From Bacteroidota bacterium (GTDB taxonomy: Bacteria; Bacteroidota; Bacteroidia; 2-12-FULL-35-15), in the NCBI GenBank assembly GCA_017303895.1, contig JAFLBF010000007.1, positions 82,549-146,548 of the forward strand: a stretch of 64,000 nucleotides of DNA. The letters are read 5' to 3'. The notes under the pieces are model-generated. The model ran no database searches and was not told the origin of the DNA. It was given only the letters and a program-made list of their open reading frames with translations. The position numbers were made by a program, and so were the translations under genes. Below, piece by piece: positions 30,881 through 39,387 of the stretch. Positions within the stretch are counted from its first letter, which is position 1. Each line of letters opens with the position of its first letter.

Positions 30881-31711
30881 ATGAAGTCTGTAAACAAAAT
30901 ACAAATTGCTGTAATTGCAGGCGCATTGATATTAGTCGTTCTTTTATTATTTGCAAACACCAAACTTCCTCTTAAAAAGGAAGAAGCAGAAACACATGCT
31001 CCGGGAGAACATCAGGAGATGAGCATCGCTGATATGGTAGAAGGGTTGAAAGCTGCTTTGCCGGAGGCTGAAAAGCAAGAGGTGAAAAAGCTGGAAGAGG
31101 CTACGGTTTCTTCACCTGATAAAAAGCATGCCTTTGAAGATCTGATCAATTTTTTTGATAATGTCCGTCAACCTGTCCTGGCCGCCTACTACATGGAAAA
31201 AGCAGCAATCGCTTCACCAATTGATAGTAACTGGACCTATGCAGGAGCACGTTATTATTCAGCAATACAGTTCAGCAAACCGGTGGATCATCCGGTATTG
31301 TACAAAAAAGCAATTGAGTGTTTTGAGAAAACATTGCAGATCAATCCGAAGAACATTGATGCACGTATCAGCTTAGCTGCATGCTATGTCGAAGGTTCTG
31401 CTGATCCGATGAAAGGGATCACCATGTTAAAAGAGATCGAGAAAACCGATTCTAATAATGTGAACCTGCAATTGAATTTTGCTTTTTTCTCTGAACGTTC
31501 CGGACAGTGGAATAAAGCCATTGCCCGTTTTGAAAAGGTGTTAAAGATCCAGCCTGATTTCATTGAAGCTTATTTGCACATTGCTGATGCGTATGAGCAA
31601 CAGGGAGAGAAGAAAAAAGCGATCGAATATTTAGAAAAATACAAAGCTGCTGTGGATGATGTTACCATCAAAACAGAAGTTCAGGATTATATAAATAAAT
31701 TATCCCAATAG
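30881..31711 (+). CDS. Membrane-anchored TPR protein
   Basis: The 276-residue protein has one N-terminal membrane helix (about residues 8-25, IAVIAGALILVVLLLFA) and then a soluble part with TPR units from about 95 (YMEKAAIASPIDSNW, AIECFEKTLQINPKNIDARISLAACYVEG, AIARFEKVLKIQPDFIEAYLHIADAYEQQGEKKKAIEYLEKY). It probably scaffolds a complex on the inner membrane. It lies between HU and the small ribosomal-type protein, a conserved arrangement beside the RNase E/G gene in this phylum as far as I recall. Confidence 0.82.
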   Translation: MKSVNKIQIAVIAGALILVVLLLFANTKLPLKKEEAETHAPGEHQEMSIADMVEGLKAALPEAEKQEVKKLEEATVSSPDKKHAFEDLINFFDNVRQPVLAAYYMEKAAIASPIDSNWTYAGARYYSAIQFSKPVDHPVLYKKAIECFEKTLQINPKNIDARISLAACYVEGSADPMKGITMLKEIEKTDSNNVNLQLNFAFFSERSGQWNKAIARFEKVLKIQPDFIEAYLHIADAYEQQGEKKKAIEYLEKYKAAVDDVTIKTEVQDYINKLSQ

Positions 31712-31759
31712 GGAAAGAGACAATAAAATAAAGTATTAAACATTTAAAACCATTTAGCT

Positions 31760-31849
31760 ATGCCAAGCGGTAAAAAAAGAAAAAGACATAAAATGGCTAC
31801 TCACAAACGTAAAAAACGTTTGAGAAAAAACAGACATAAGAAAAAATAA
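31760..31849 (+). CDS. AURKAIP1/COX24-domain mini-protein (mS38/bS22-like)
   Basis: A 29-residue, extremely basic peptide is encoded (start MPSGKKRKRHKM, with KRKKRLRKNRHKKK at the end). It matches the short KRRxKMxxHKxKKRLRKxRxKKK core of the AURKAIP1/COX24 family, whose mitochondrial member mS38 and mycobacterial member bS22 sit on the small ribosomal subunit. It is likely a ribosomal protein, although no ribosome data can be read from the sequence. It lies 49 bp after the TPR gene and ahead of the structured leader of the RNase E/G gene. Confidence 0.85.
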   Translation: MPSGKKRKRHKMATHKRKKRLRKNRHKKK

Positions 31850-31871
31850 TCCTGTTTAGCAGGTTATAATT

Positions 31872-32031
31872 CAGCGTGCGCTGTCAAGATTCTTTTATGC
31901 AGAATGGAGTGTAAAACTCTATTCTGCTATTTAACGCACGTATGTTTGTATTCTTTCCGGCAAAGCCGGACAATGCTATTACATCATTAAAAACGTATCC
32001 GCAGATTCCGGAAAACGGAGTACTGGGATAC
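31872..32031 (+). promoter_or_regulatory. Structured 5' leader of the RNase E/G gene
   Basis: Four nested or serial helices fill the space: CGTGCG (31875) with CGCACG (31935); inside it a 12-bp stem GCAGAATGGAGT (31899) with ACTCTATTCTGC (31916); TCCGGC-AAA-GCCGGA (31956-31970); and GTATCC (31995) with GGATAC (32026) enclosing TTCCG/CGGA. There is no T run, so it is not a plain terminator. It may be a self-cleavage or binding target for the enzyme encoded next, as in the E. coli rne leader; this is inferred. Confidence 0.5.
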
Positions 32032-32057
32032 TTGTATTTATTTAAAAAACTGAACGA

Positions 32058-33614
32058 TTGAATAACGAATTAATTATAGATTCAACTCCATCGGAAGTAG
32101 TTATTGCCTTATTAAATGATAAGCGCTTAGTTGAGCTTCATCGTGAACGTAACAATAATAACTTTTCGGTAGGCGATATCTATCTGGGTCGCGTTAAAAA
32201 AGTGATGCCGGGTTTGAATGCCGCCTTTGTAGATGTAGGATATGAAAAAGATGCCTTCCTGCACTACCTGGATCTGGGTCCGCAAGCCAATACCTTTAAT
32301 AAGTATACCAAACTGGTTCAAACCGGAAAACAATCTACTTCTAACTTAATGTATTTTAAGAATGAAGCTGATATCGAAAAAGACGGAAAGATCGGTAATG
32401 TTTTAAATGCCAACCAGCAAATACTTATTCAGATCGCCAAAGAGCCGATCTCCACAAAAGGTCCACGCATCACCACAGAAATTTCATTAGCAGGGCGATA
32501 CTTAGTATTGATCCCTTTTGCCGATAAGATCTCTGTTTCACAAAAAATAAAAACTACGGATGAGAAAAATCGTTTGAAACGATTGATACAAAGTATCAAA
32601 CCAAAGAATTTTGGTGTGATCATCCGTACAGTAGCCGAAGGTAAAAGTGTTGCCGAACTGGATGCCGATCTGAATGATCTGGTAAACAAATGGAACACCT
32701 GTTACGAAGCATTAAAAACAGCTCAGCCTCCTTTTAAAGTATTGGGTGAGATCGATCGTACCTCTGCTATGTTGCGCGATCTGTTAAATGCAAGTTTTAA
32801 TAGCATTCATGTGAATGATGCGGCCATGTTTGAAGAGGTGAAGAACTATCTTCATACCATTGCTCCTGAGAAAGAAAAGATCGTAAAGCTATACAAAGGC
32901 ACAGTTCCTATCTTCGATAACTTTGGTGTGGATCGTCAGATCAAAGCGCTGTTTGGAAAAACTGTGACCATGAAAAGTGGTGGTTATTTGATCGTAGAAC
33001 ATACCGAAGCATTGCACGTAATTGATGTGAACAGCGGTAATCGTGCGAAATCAGATAACAATCAGGAAACAAATGCGCTGGAAGTAAATCTGGAAGCAGC
33101 TGTGGAAGTAGCACGCCAATTGCGTTTGCGCGATATGGGTGGTATTATTGTTGTTGATTTTATCGACTTACACAATGCAGAGAATCGTAAAATGCTTTAC
33201 GATAAGATGAAGGAAGAGATGTCGAAAGACCGTGCAAAACACAACATTCTTCCTCCAAGTAAATTTGGTTTAGTGCAGATCACCCGTCAGCGTGTTCGTC
33301 CGGAAATGAATGTAGTAACAGTAGAAAAATGTCCTGCATGTGGTGGTAGTGGAGAAGTACAGGCAAGTATCCTGTTGGTAGATCAGATCGAAAACAACTT
33401 GCGTTATATTTTAAAAGAACAAAATGAATCAGGTGTTACACTGTGTGTTCACCCATATTTGGAAGCATACTTAACAAAAGGATTCTTCTTTAATTCGATC
33501 AGACGTAAATGGTCAAAGAAATTTGGAAAGTCGATCAAGATCCGTCCGGTTTCTTCGTATCACTTTTTGGAATACCGCTTTTTGAATAAAAGCGAGGATG
33601 AAATTAAGATCTAA
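32058..33614 (+). CDS. rng: Ribonuclease E/G family endoribonuclease
   Basis: The 518-residue enzyme has the RNase G layout without a long scaffold tail: an S1 domain near residues 38-130 (VGDIYLGRVKKVMPGLNAAFVDVGYEKDAFLH), the 5' sensor, the DNase I-like catalytic part with LHVIDVNSGNR and GGIIVVDFIDLHN, whose aspartates bind Mg, and the zinc-link cysteines in CPACGGSG. It processes rRNA and decays mRNA. The start is TTG at 32058, giving the typical NNELIIDSTPSEVVIALL; no ATG fits. A folded leader precedes it and a strong terminator follows. Confidence 0.93.
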   Translation: MNNELIIDSTPSEVVIALLNDKRLVELHRERNNNNFSVGDIYLGRVKKVMPGLNAAFVDVGYEKDAFLHYLDLGPQANTFNKYTKLVQTGKQSTSNLMYFKNEADIEKDGKIGNVLNANQQILIQIAKEPISTKGPRITTEISLAGRYLVLIPFADKISVSQKIKTTDEKNRLKRLIQSIKPKNFGVIIRTVAEGKSVAELDADLNDLVNKWNTCYEALKTAQPPFKVLGEIDRTSAMLRDLLNASFNSIHVNDAAMFEEVKNYLHTIAPEKEKIVKLYKGTVPIFDNFGVDRQIKALFGKTVTMKSGGYLIVEHTEALHVIDVNSGNRAKSDNNQETNALEVNLEAAVEVARQLRLRDMGGIIVVDFIDLHNAENRKMLYDKMKEEMSKDRAKHNILPPSKFGLVQITRQRVRPEMNVVTVEKCPACGGSGEVQASILLVDQIENNLRYILKEQNESGVTLCVHPYLEAYLTKGFFFNSIRRKWSKKFGKSIKIRPVSSYHFLEYRFLNKSEDEIKI

Positions 33615-33616
33615 TA

Positions 33617-33647
33617 AAAAAAGCCTGATCCGTGGATCAGGCTTTTT
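33617..33647. terminator. Bidirectional terminator between rng and the S66 peptidase gene
   Basis: AAAAAGCCTGATCC and GGATCAGGCTTTTT form a stem of about 13 bp with T runs on both strands, between two convergent genes. Confidence 0.92.
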
Positions 33648-34541
33648 TTATTTTATTTCACAATAACCGTTCTCTAGGGTTAGTTCAACTTTTTTTCCCA
33701 GTATGATTGCCACGTTTCTATCAATATGACCGCAAGGGAAATGAAAGCAAACAGGATAGTTGTATTCTTTTACTGCATCCAGAATGATGGCTTCTGCTGT
33801 TTTTCCAAAAGGGACTGTATTGTCCTTCATGTCACTCATTCCACCTACGATCAATCCTGTCAGTCCACTCAGTTTGCCGGAGCGTTTCAGGTTCATCATC
33901 ATCCTGTCGATATGATATAAATATTCATCCAGATCTTCAATGAATAAGATCTTCCCATTGGTATCAATATCCGAATTGCTTCCGCAAAGTGCATAGAGCA
34001 ATGATAAATTTCCACCTACAAGTATTCCTTCTGCTTTCCCGTTTTTGTTCAGCGCATGTGGCTCAAAAGAATAGTGGATCTTTTCTCCGAAAAGCGATTT
34101 TCTTAATGTTTCAGTCGCTTCTTCATTCACTTTAAAATTAATAGGCATAGTAGCATGCAATGTTTGAATGCCCATATTGTGAATATGCGAATGCAATACG
34201 GTGATATCACTATAACCAATGATCCATTTTGGATGTTTTTTGAAAGTGCTGAAATTAAGCTTATCAATGATCCTTACTGTTCCATATCCGCCACGGGCAC
34301 TGATCACGGCTTTGATGCTTGTATCATCCAGCATGCTTTGAAGGTCGGCCGCACGCTCTTCATCTGTTCCTGAAAATTGATGCTCCGCATTAAACACATT
34401 TTTTCCTAAGACCACTTCCAGTCCCCAGTTTTGAAGAATGTCAATAGCGGGCTGCAGTTCCTCCTTGCTGATCTTTCTGGCACATGCTACGATCCCGATC
34501 TTGTCGCCTTTTTTTAGAAATTCCGGTTGAATAAATTCCAT
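33648..34541 (-). CDS. LD-carboxypeptidase (S66 family, LdcA-like)
   Basis: The 297-residue cytoplasmic enzyme removes the terminal D-Ala from recycled muropeptide tetrapeptides. The motifs are GDKIGIVACARKIS at the N-terminus, SARGGYGTVRIIDKLNF, the nucleophile serine in WIIGYSDITVLHSHIH, the glutamate in FIEDLDEYLYHIDRMM, and the histidine in FHFPCGHIDRN near the end. Length is normal. It is divergent from the truncated globin gene and converges on rng. Confidence 0.92.
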   Translation of the reverse strand: MEFIQPEFLKKGDKIGIVACARKISKEELQPAIDILQNWGLEVVLGKNVFNAEHQFSGTDEERAADLQSMLDDTSIKAVISARGGYGTVRIIDKLNFSTFKKHPKWIIGYSDITVLHSHIHNMGIQTLHATMPINFKVNEEATETLRKSLFGEKIHYSFEPHALNKNGKAEGILVGGNLSLLYALCGSNSDIDTNGKILFIEDLDEYLYHIDRMMMNLKRSGKLSGLTGLIVGGMSDMKDNTVPFGKTAEAIILDAVKEYNYPVCFHFPCGHIDRNVAIILGKKVELTLENGYCEIK

Positions 34542-34594
34542 GCTATTTCTTTATTTACAGTAAAAGTAATCGGATATTTGTATAAAAAATTATC

Positions 34595-34948
34595 ATGAGC
34601 AAAACCGATATACTTTCACCTGCTGATGTAACAAAGCTAATCAAAACTTTTTATGATAAGTTATTGGTCAGTTCAATAAAACATCATTTTATTCATTTGA
34701 ATTTGGAGGAGCATTTGCCGAGAGTAGATAGTTTTTGGAATGCGACTCTTTTTCCGGAGCATGCTTATGCCCAAAATTTGATGGAACGTCACATGCATTT
34801 GCCATTGCAAAAAGAAGATTTTAAAGTGTGGTTGAGTTTGTTTTGGGAAAGTGTGGATGAGCTATTTGCAGGGCCAAATGCCGAAACAACAAAGAATAGA
34901 GCTTCCAGTATATCTTATATCATGCAAAAGAAGCTACTCAAGGATTAA
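34595..34948 (+). CDS. Group III truncated hemoglobin-like protein
   Basis: The 117-residue protein has the short globin pattern of group III: IKTFYDKLLVS at the B helix, HLPRVDSFWNATLF at the E helix region, the proximal histidine in LMERHMHLPLQ (F helix), and FKVWLSLFWESVDELFAGPNAETTKNRA at helices G-H. It should bind heme, and such proteins handle oxygen, NO or peroxide. It lies before metG without a clear terminator; a large inverted-repeat structure starts 20 bp after its stop. Confidence 0.85.
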   Translation: MSKTDILSPADVTKLIKTFYDKLLVSSIKHHFIHLNLEEHLPRVDSFWNATLFPEHAYAQNLMERHMHLPLQKEDFKVWLSLFWESVDELFAGPNAETTKNRASSISYIMQKKLLKD

Positions 34949-34952
34949 TTTT

Positions 34953-35060
34953 TATCTTTGTATGCCATAATTCAAAAGGGTTAAAAAGAGCTTAAGTCAG
35001 AAGGATATTTTTTGTATTATCCGCTCTTATGCCCTTTCACTTTTGAATTGTCTATTTTTG
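34953..35060 (+). promoter_or_regulatory. Two promoters and a folded leader ahead of metG
   Basis: TATCTTTG (34953-34960) and TATTTTTG (35053-35060) are both exact TAnnTTTG matches. Between them lies a long interrupted inverted repeat: AATTCAAAA (34969) with TTTTGAATT (35041), GGG with CCC, AAGAGC (34986) with GCTCTT (35023), and GGATA (35003) with TATCC (35018). A transcript from the first promoter would carry this fold; one from the second would not. Confidence 0.5.
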
Positions 35061-35078
35061 AATTTTGATTTTAAAATT

Positions 35079-37118
35079 ATGTCCTTAAATTATAAACGAC
35101 AATTAGTTACAGCAGCATTACCTTATGCCAATGGTCCCGTTCATATCGGACATTTGGCGGGTTGTTATTTGCCTGCTGATATTTATGTACGTTACCTGCG
35201 CTCCAAAGGAGAAGATGTGAAATTCATTTGCGGATCGGATGAGCATGGCGTACCTATTACCATCAAAGCAAAAAAAGAAGGTGTAACACCACAGCAGGTG
35301 GTTGATAAATACAACAAGATCATGGGTGATGCATTCAAAGAGTTTGGTGTATCATTCGATATCTATTCCCGTACATCCTCTTCCACACATCATGCTACAG
35401 CATCGGAGTTCTTCAAAACACTTTTCGATAAAGGTGTTTTTCAGGAAGAGGTGACAGAACAATATTTTGATGAAAAAGCCAATCAGTTTTTGGCCGACCG
35501 ATATATCATTGGTACTTGTCCGAAATGTGCCAACGAAAATGCATATGGCGATCAGTGCGAAAAATGTGGTACTTCATTGAATCCTACGGATCTTATTAAT
35601 CCAAGATCAACGCTAAGTGGAGAAAAGCCAGTTTTGAAAAAAACGAAGAACTGGTTCTTGCCATTGGATAAGATGCAGCCACAAATTGAAGCATTCATTG
35701 AATCACATAAAGATTGGAAAACAAATGTATATGGTCAGTGTAAAAGTTGGTTGAATGCAGGTTTGCAGCCACGTGCTATGACACGCGATCTGGATTGGGG
35801 AGTGAAAGTGCCTGTAGAAGGTGCTGATGGAAAAGTATTATACGTATGGTTCGATGCACCTATCGGTTATATCTCTGCAACAAAAGATCTAACAACTGAT
35901 TGGGCGAAATACTGGAAAGACAAAGAAACAAAGCTGGTACATTTTATCGGGAAAGATAATATTGTATTTCATTGCATCATTTTCCCTGCTATGTTAATGG
36001 CCGAAGGTTCTTACATCTTGCCGGAGAATGTTCCTGCGAATGAGTTCTTGAATCTGGAAGGAGATAAGATCTCTACTTCACGCAACTGGGCAGTGTGGTT
36101 ACATGAATATTTGTTGGAGTTTAAAGATAAGCAGGATGTATTGCGCTATACCTTATGTGCTAACGCTCCTGAATCAAAGGATAATGATTTTACCTGGAAA
36201 GATTTTCAGGCAAAGAACAACAATGAACTAGTTGCTATTTTGGGAAATTTTGTGAACCGTACCTTGGTACTTACACATAAATATTATGGAGGGAAAGTTC
36301 CTGAAGCAGCCGAATACACCAAGAGTGATGTGTTGTTGCTGGAAGAGATCTCTAAATATCCTGCAAAAATTGCAGCGAGTATAGAACAATACCGTTTCCG
36401 CGAAGCATTGTCGGAATTAATGAATTTAGCACGTTTAGGAAATAAATATCTGGCCGACAATGAGCCATGGACATTGATCAAAACGGATGAGAAACGTGTT
36501 CAAACGATCATGAATCTTTCATTACAGATCTCTGCAAACCTGGCGGTGTTGATGGAACCATTCTTGCCATTCACTTCCAAAAAATTAAGTGAGATGCTAA
36601 ATCTGAATCCTGCATTCAGATGGAATGATGCTACACGTACCGATCTGTTATTGACCGGACATCAGATCAATGCTGCAGCCTTGTTGTTCGATAAAATTGA
36701 AGATGCTGCGATCGATGCACAAATTCAAAAATTAGCGGATTCTAAAAAAATGAATGAAGCGCAAAATAAAACCGTAGAACCTGCTAAAGCAGAAACATCC
36801 TTCGATGATTTTAGTAAAATGGATATCCGTGTAGGAACTATTCTAGAAGCGGAGCGTGTTCCTAAAACGGAGAAATTATTAAAGCTGAAAATTGATACCG
36901 GAATTGATCAACGCACGGTTGTAAGCGGTATTGCAGAATACTACAAACCGGAAGACATCATCGGTCAGCAAGTATCTATATTGGTAAATTTGGCTCCACG
37001 TAAGATCAAAGGAATTGAAAGTCAGGGAATGATCTTGATGGCGGAGAACAATGCAGGAGAGTTAAGTTTCGTGGCTCCTACAAAGAGCAATATGAATAAC
37101 GGAGGAGGGATCAAATAA
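35079..37118 (+). CDS. metG: Methionine--tRNA ligase
   Basis: The class I synthetase charges tRNA-Met. The HIGH motif is PVHIGHLAG, the zinc knuckle [17 protein letters not shown], and the KMSKS loop reads KISTS. An anticodon-binding helical domain follows, and a C-terminal Trbp111-like OB domain (about the last 105 residues; [29 protein letters not shown]) aids tRNA binding and dimer formation. I chose ATG 35079 (679 residues); the ORF could extend to a TTG at 35043, but those codons overlap the second promoter and are not part of the family. A terminator follows at 37139. Confidence 0.96.
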   Translation: MSLNYKRQLVTAALPYANGPVHIGHLAGCYLPADIYVRYLRSKGEDVKFICGSDEHGVPITIKAKKEGVTPQQVVDKYNKIMGDAFKEFGVSFDIYSRTSSSTHHATASEFFKTLFDKGVFQEEVTEQYFDEKANQFLADRYIIGTCPKCANENAYGDQCEKCGTSLNPTDLINPRSTLSGEKPVLKKTKNWFLPLDKMQPQIEAFIESHKDWKTNVYGQCKSWLNAGLQPRAMTRDLDWGVKVPVEGADGKVLYVWFDAPIGYISATKDLTTDWAKYWKDKETKLVHFIGKDNIVFHCIIFPAMLMAEGSYILPENVPANEFLNLEGDKISTSRNWAVWLHEYLLEFKDKQDVLRYTLCANAPESKDNDFTWKDFQAKNNNELVAILGNFVNRTLVLTHKYYGGKVPEAAEYTKSDVLLLEEISKYPAKIAASIEQYRFREALSELMNLARLGNKYLADNEPWTLIKTDEKRVQTIMNLSLQISANLAVLMEPFLPFTSKKLSEMLNLNPAFRWNDATRTDLLLTGHQINAAALLFDKIEDAAIDAQIQKLADSKKMNEAQNKTVEPAKAETSFDDFSKMDIRVGTILEAERVPKTEKLLKLKIDTGIDQRTVVSGIAEYYKPEDIIGQQVSILVNLAPRKIKGIESQGMILMAENNAGELSFVAPTKSNMNNGGGIK

Positions 37119-37138
37119 ATTTTAAAATAAAAACAGAA

Positions 37139-37183
37139 AGGTCCGCAGGCAGAACAGAACGTTTTATTATGCGGGCCTTTTTT
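37139..37183 (+). terminator. Terminator of metG
   Basis: AGGTCCGCA (37139-37147) pairs with TGCGGGCCT (37170-37178), one G-T pair, across a 22-nt loop, followed by a run of T. Confidence 0.75.
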
Positions 37184-37200
37184 ATGATATAAACATTACA

Positions 37201-39345
37201 ATGAAAAAGATCGTACTATTATTTGTTGCAATTGCAAATGTTGCTTTCGCTCAAACCAAGCTATTTACCATGGAAGAAGCTGTGGTGCTGCAACGCTCCA
37301 CACTTGCTCCCGCTAAGCTCAAACAATTGATGTGGCAAAAGAATGCCGACAATTATTCATTCATCGAAAAACGGGGAAATGAAGATGTGTTGGTTGTTTA
37401 TGCTGCAGCATCTGCCAAAGAGATAAATGCACTTAATCTTACTCAGCTCAATACTGCGCTTACATCTGCGTCATTAAATACAGTGAAATCTTTCCCTGCT
37501 ATTCAATGGCTGAACAACAAACAATTTACATTCGAAGCAGATAAAAAATTGATCAGTGTTGATATTACTACCAAAAAAGCAAAAGTAGAAGCTAGTCGCG
37601 ATTTAGGTGAAGAAGCCGCCAATAAAGATGTTGCCGATAAAACCAATTATGTGGCTTTCACAGTAAAGAATAATCTATTTGTGTTTGATGGAAAAGAAAA
37701 ACTGATCGTAACGAATGATGCGGATCAAAATATTGTAAACGGTCAAACCGTTCATCGCGATGAATTTGGTATTCACAAAGGAACGTATTGGTCGCCAAAA
37801 GGAAATTTATTAGCCTTCTACCGCATGGATCAAACCATGGTAACGGATTATCCTGTTATCGACTGGGCACCCCGTCCGGCAAAGAATGTGAACATCAAAT
37901 ACCCGATGGCAGGTGATAAAAGTCATGAAGTGACGGTGGGTATTTACAATGTGAGCAGCGGCAAAACAGTGTTTCTAAAAACAGGCGAGCCTAAAGAGCA
38001 ATACCTTACCAATATCGCCTGGAGCAATGATGAACAATATGTGTACATCGCTGTGTTGAATCGCGGGCAGGATCATATGAAATTGAATAAATACAATGTT
38101 ACTACCGGCTTACTTGAAAAAACATTGTTCGAAGAAAAGCATGAGAAATATGTGCACCCAATGCACCCGATGGTGTTTTTGCCTAATGGAAAACAATTCA
38201 TCTGGCAAAGTGAACGCGATGGATTTAATCATCTGTATCTTTACAATGAAGATGGTACCTTGGTAAAACAACTAACAAAAGGCAATTGGCTGATAACTGA
38301 TCTGGCCGGATTGGATGCTAAAGGAAGCAAAGCATATTATACTTCTACAACAGAAAGTGGGATCACCCGTAATTTTTATTCGGTAGATATTAAATCAGGA
38401 AAAACAACACGCATCACAAAAGGCGATGGAACACATGTTAGTTTATTGAGTAGTTCAGGAAACTATATTTTAGATAATTTTCAAAATACTTCTGTACCAA
38501 GAAATGTATATGTGAATTCCACCAATGGCAAATCATCCAAATTGATCTACACGGCCGCTAATCCAATTCAAGATTATAAATTGGGCGAAATGAAGATCTT
38601 TACTTTGAAAAGCGAAAGTGGTGATGACCTGTATTGCCGTTTATACAAACCGGTTGATTTCGATTCTACAAAAAAATATCCAACCATCGTTTATCTGTAT
38701 AACGGACCAAGTGCACAAATGATAAACAACACCTGGAATGGTGGAGGCGACCTTTGGTTTCAATACATGGCACAACGTGGCTATGTTGTATTTACACTCG
38801 ATGGTAGAGGAAGTGCCAACAGAGGTTTGGCCTTCGAACAAGCGATCTTCCGGAATTTAGGTGTAAATGAAATGAAGGATCAAATGGTGGGCGTTGACTA
38901 TTTGAAAAAACAAAAATTTGTGGACGCTGCCCGCATGGGAATTTTCGGATGGAGCTATGGTGGATTCATGACCACCAGTATCATGACACGTTATCCGGAT
39001 ATATTTAAAGCAGGTGTAGCAGGTGGCCCGGTGATTGATTGGACCTATTACGAAGTGATGTACACCGAGCGTTATATGGATACTCCACAAGAAAATCCGG
39101 AAGGTTACAAAACAAGCCGTACTATCGACTATATTGATAATTTAAAAGGAAAATTGATGTTGATCCACGGAGCACAAGATCCAACCGTTGTTTGGCAACA
39201 TAGCATTCAATATTTAAAAGCGTGTGTTGATAAGAAAAAGCAAGTGGATTATTTTGTGTATCCCGGACATGAACACAATGTGCTTGGAAAAGACCGCGAA
39301 CACTTGTATCAAAAAGTGACCGATTATTTTATGCAAAATTTGTAG
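37201..39345 (+). CDS. S9 family peptidase, dipeptidyl-peptidase IV type
   Basis: The 714-residue protein has a signal peptide (MKKIVLLFVAIANVAFA), an eight-blade propeller of the DPP-IV type with VHRDEFGIHKGTYWSPKGNLLAFYRMDQTMV carrying substrate-binding glutamate and arginine, and a C-terminal alpha/beta hydrolase domain. The catalytic triad regions are GWSYGGFMT (Ser), GAQDPTV (Asp) and YPGHEHNV (His). It should cut X-Pro or X-Ala dipeptides from peptides in the periplasm or outer membrane, feeding peptide uptake. It stands alone between the metG terminator and a T9SS gene. Confidence 0.92.
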   Translation: MKKIVLLFVAIANVAFAQTKLFTMEEAVVLQRSTLAPAKLKQLMWQKNADNYSFIEKRGNEDVLVVYAAASAKEINALNLTQLNTALTSASLNTVKSFPAIQWLNNKQFTFEADKKLISVDITTKKAKVEASRDLGEEAANKDVADKTNYVAFTVKNNLFVFDGKEKLIVTNDADQNIVNGQTVHRDEFGIHKGTYWSPKGNLLAFYRMDQTMVTDYPVIDWAPRPAKNVNIKYPMAGDKSHEVTVGIYNVSSGKTVFLKTGEPKEQYLTNIAWSNDEQYVYIAVLNRGQDHMKLNKYNVTTGLLEKTLFEEKHEKYVHPMHPMVFLPNGKQFIWQSERDGFNHLYLYNEDGTLVKQLTKGNWLITDLAGLDAKGSKAYYTSTTESGITRNFYSVDIKSGKTTRITKGDGTHVSLLSSSGNYILDNFQNTSVPRNVYVNSTNGKSSKLIYTAANPIQDYKLGEMKIFTLKSESGDDLYCRLYKPVDFDSTKKYPTIVYLYNGPSAQMINNTWNGGGDLWFQYMAQRGYVVFTLDGRGSANRGLAFEQAIFRNLGVNEMKDQMVGVDYLKKQKFVDAARMGIFGWSYGGFMTTSIMTRYPDIFKAGVAGGPVIDWTYYEVMYTERYMDTPQENPEGYKTSRTIDYIDNLKGKLMLIHGAQDPTVVWQHSIQYLKACVDKKKQVDYFVYPGHEHNVLGKDREHLYQKVTDYFMQNL

Positions 39346-39387
39346 TATGATCTATTTTGGTGTATTTTAGTGTAAACTAAATACCCC

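Noticed and set aside
34969..35049. metG leader structure seen as a SAM or T-box riboswitch
   Set aside because: The conserved core sequences of those RNAs are not visible; only helices are seen.
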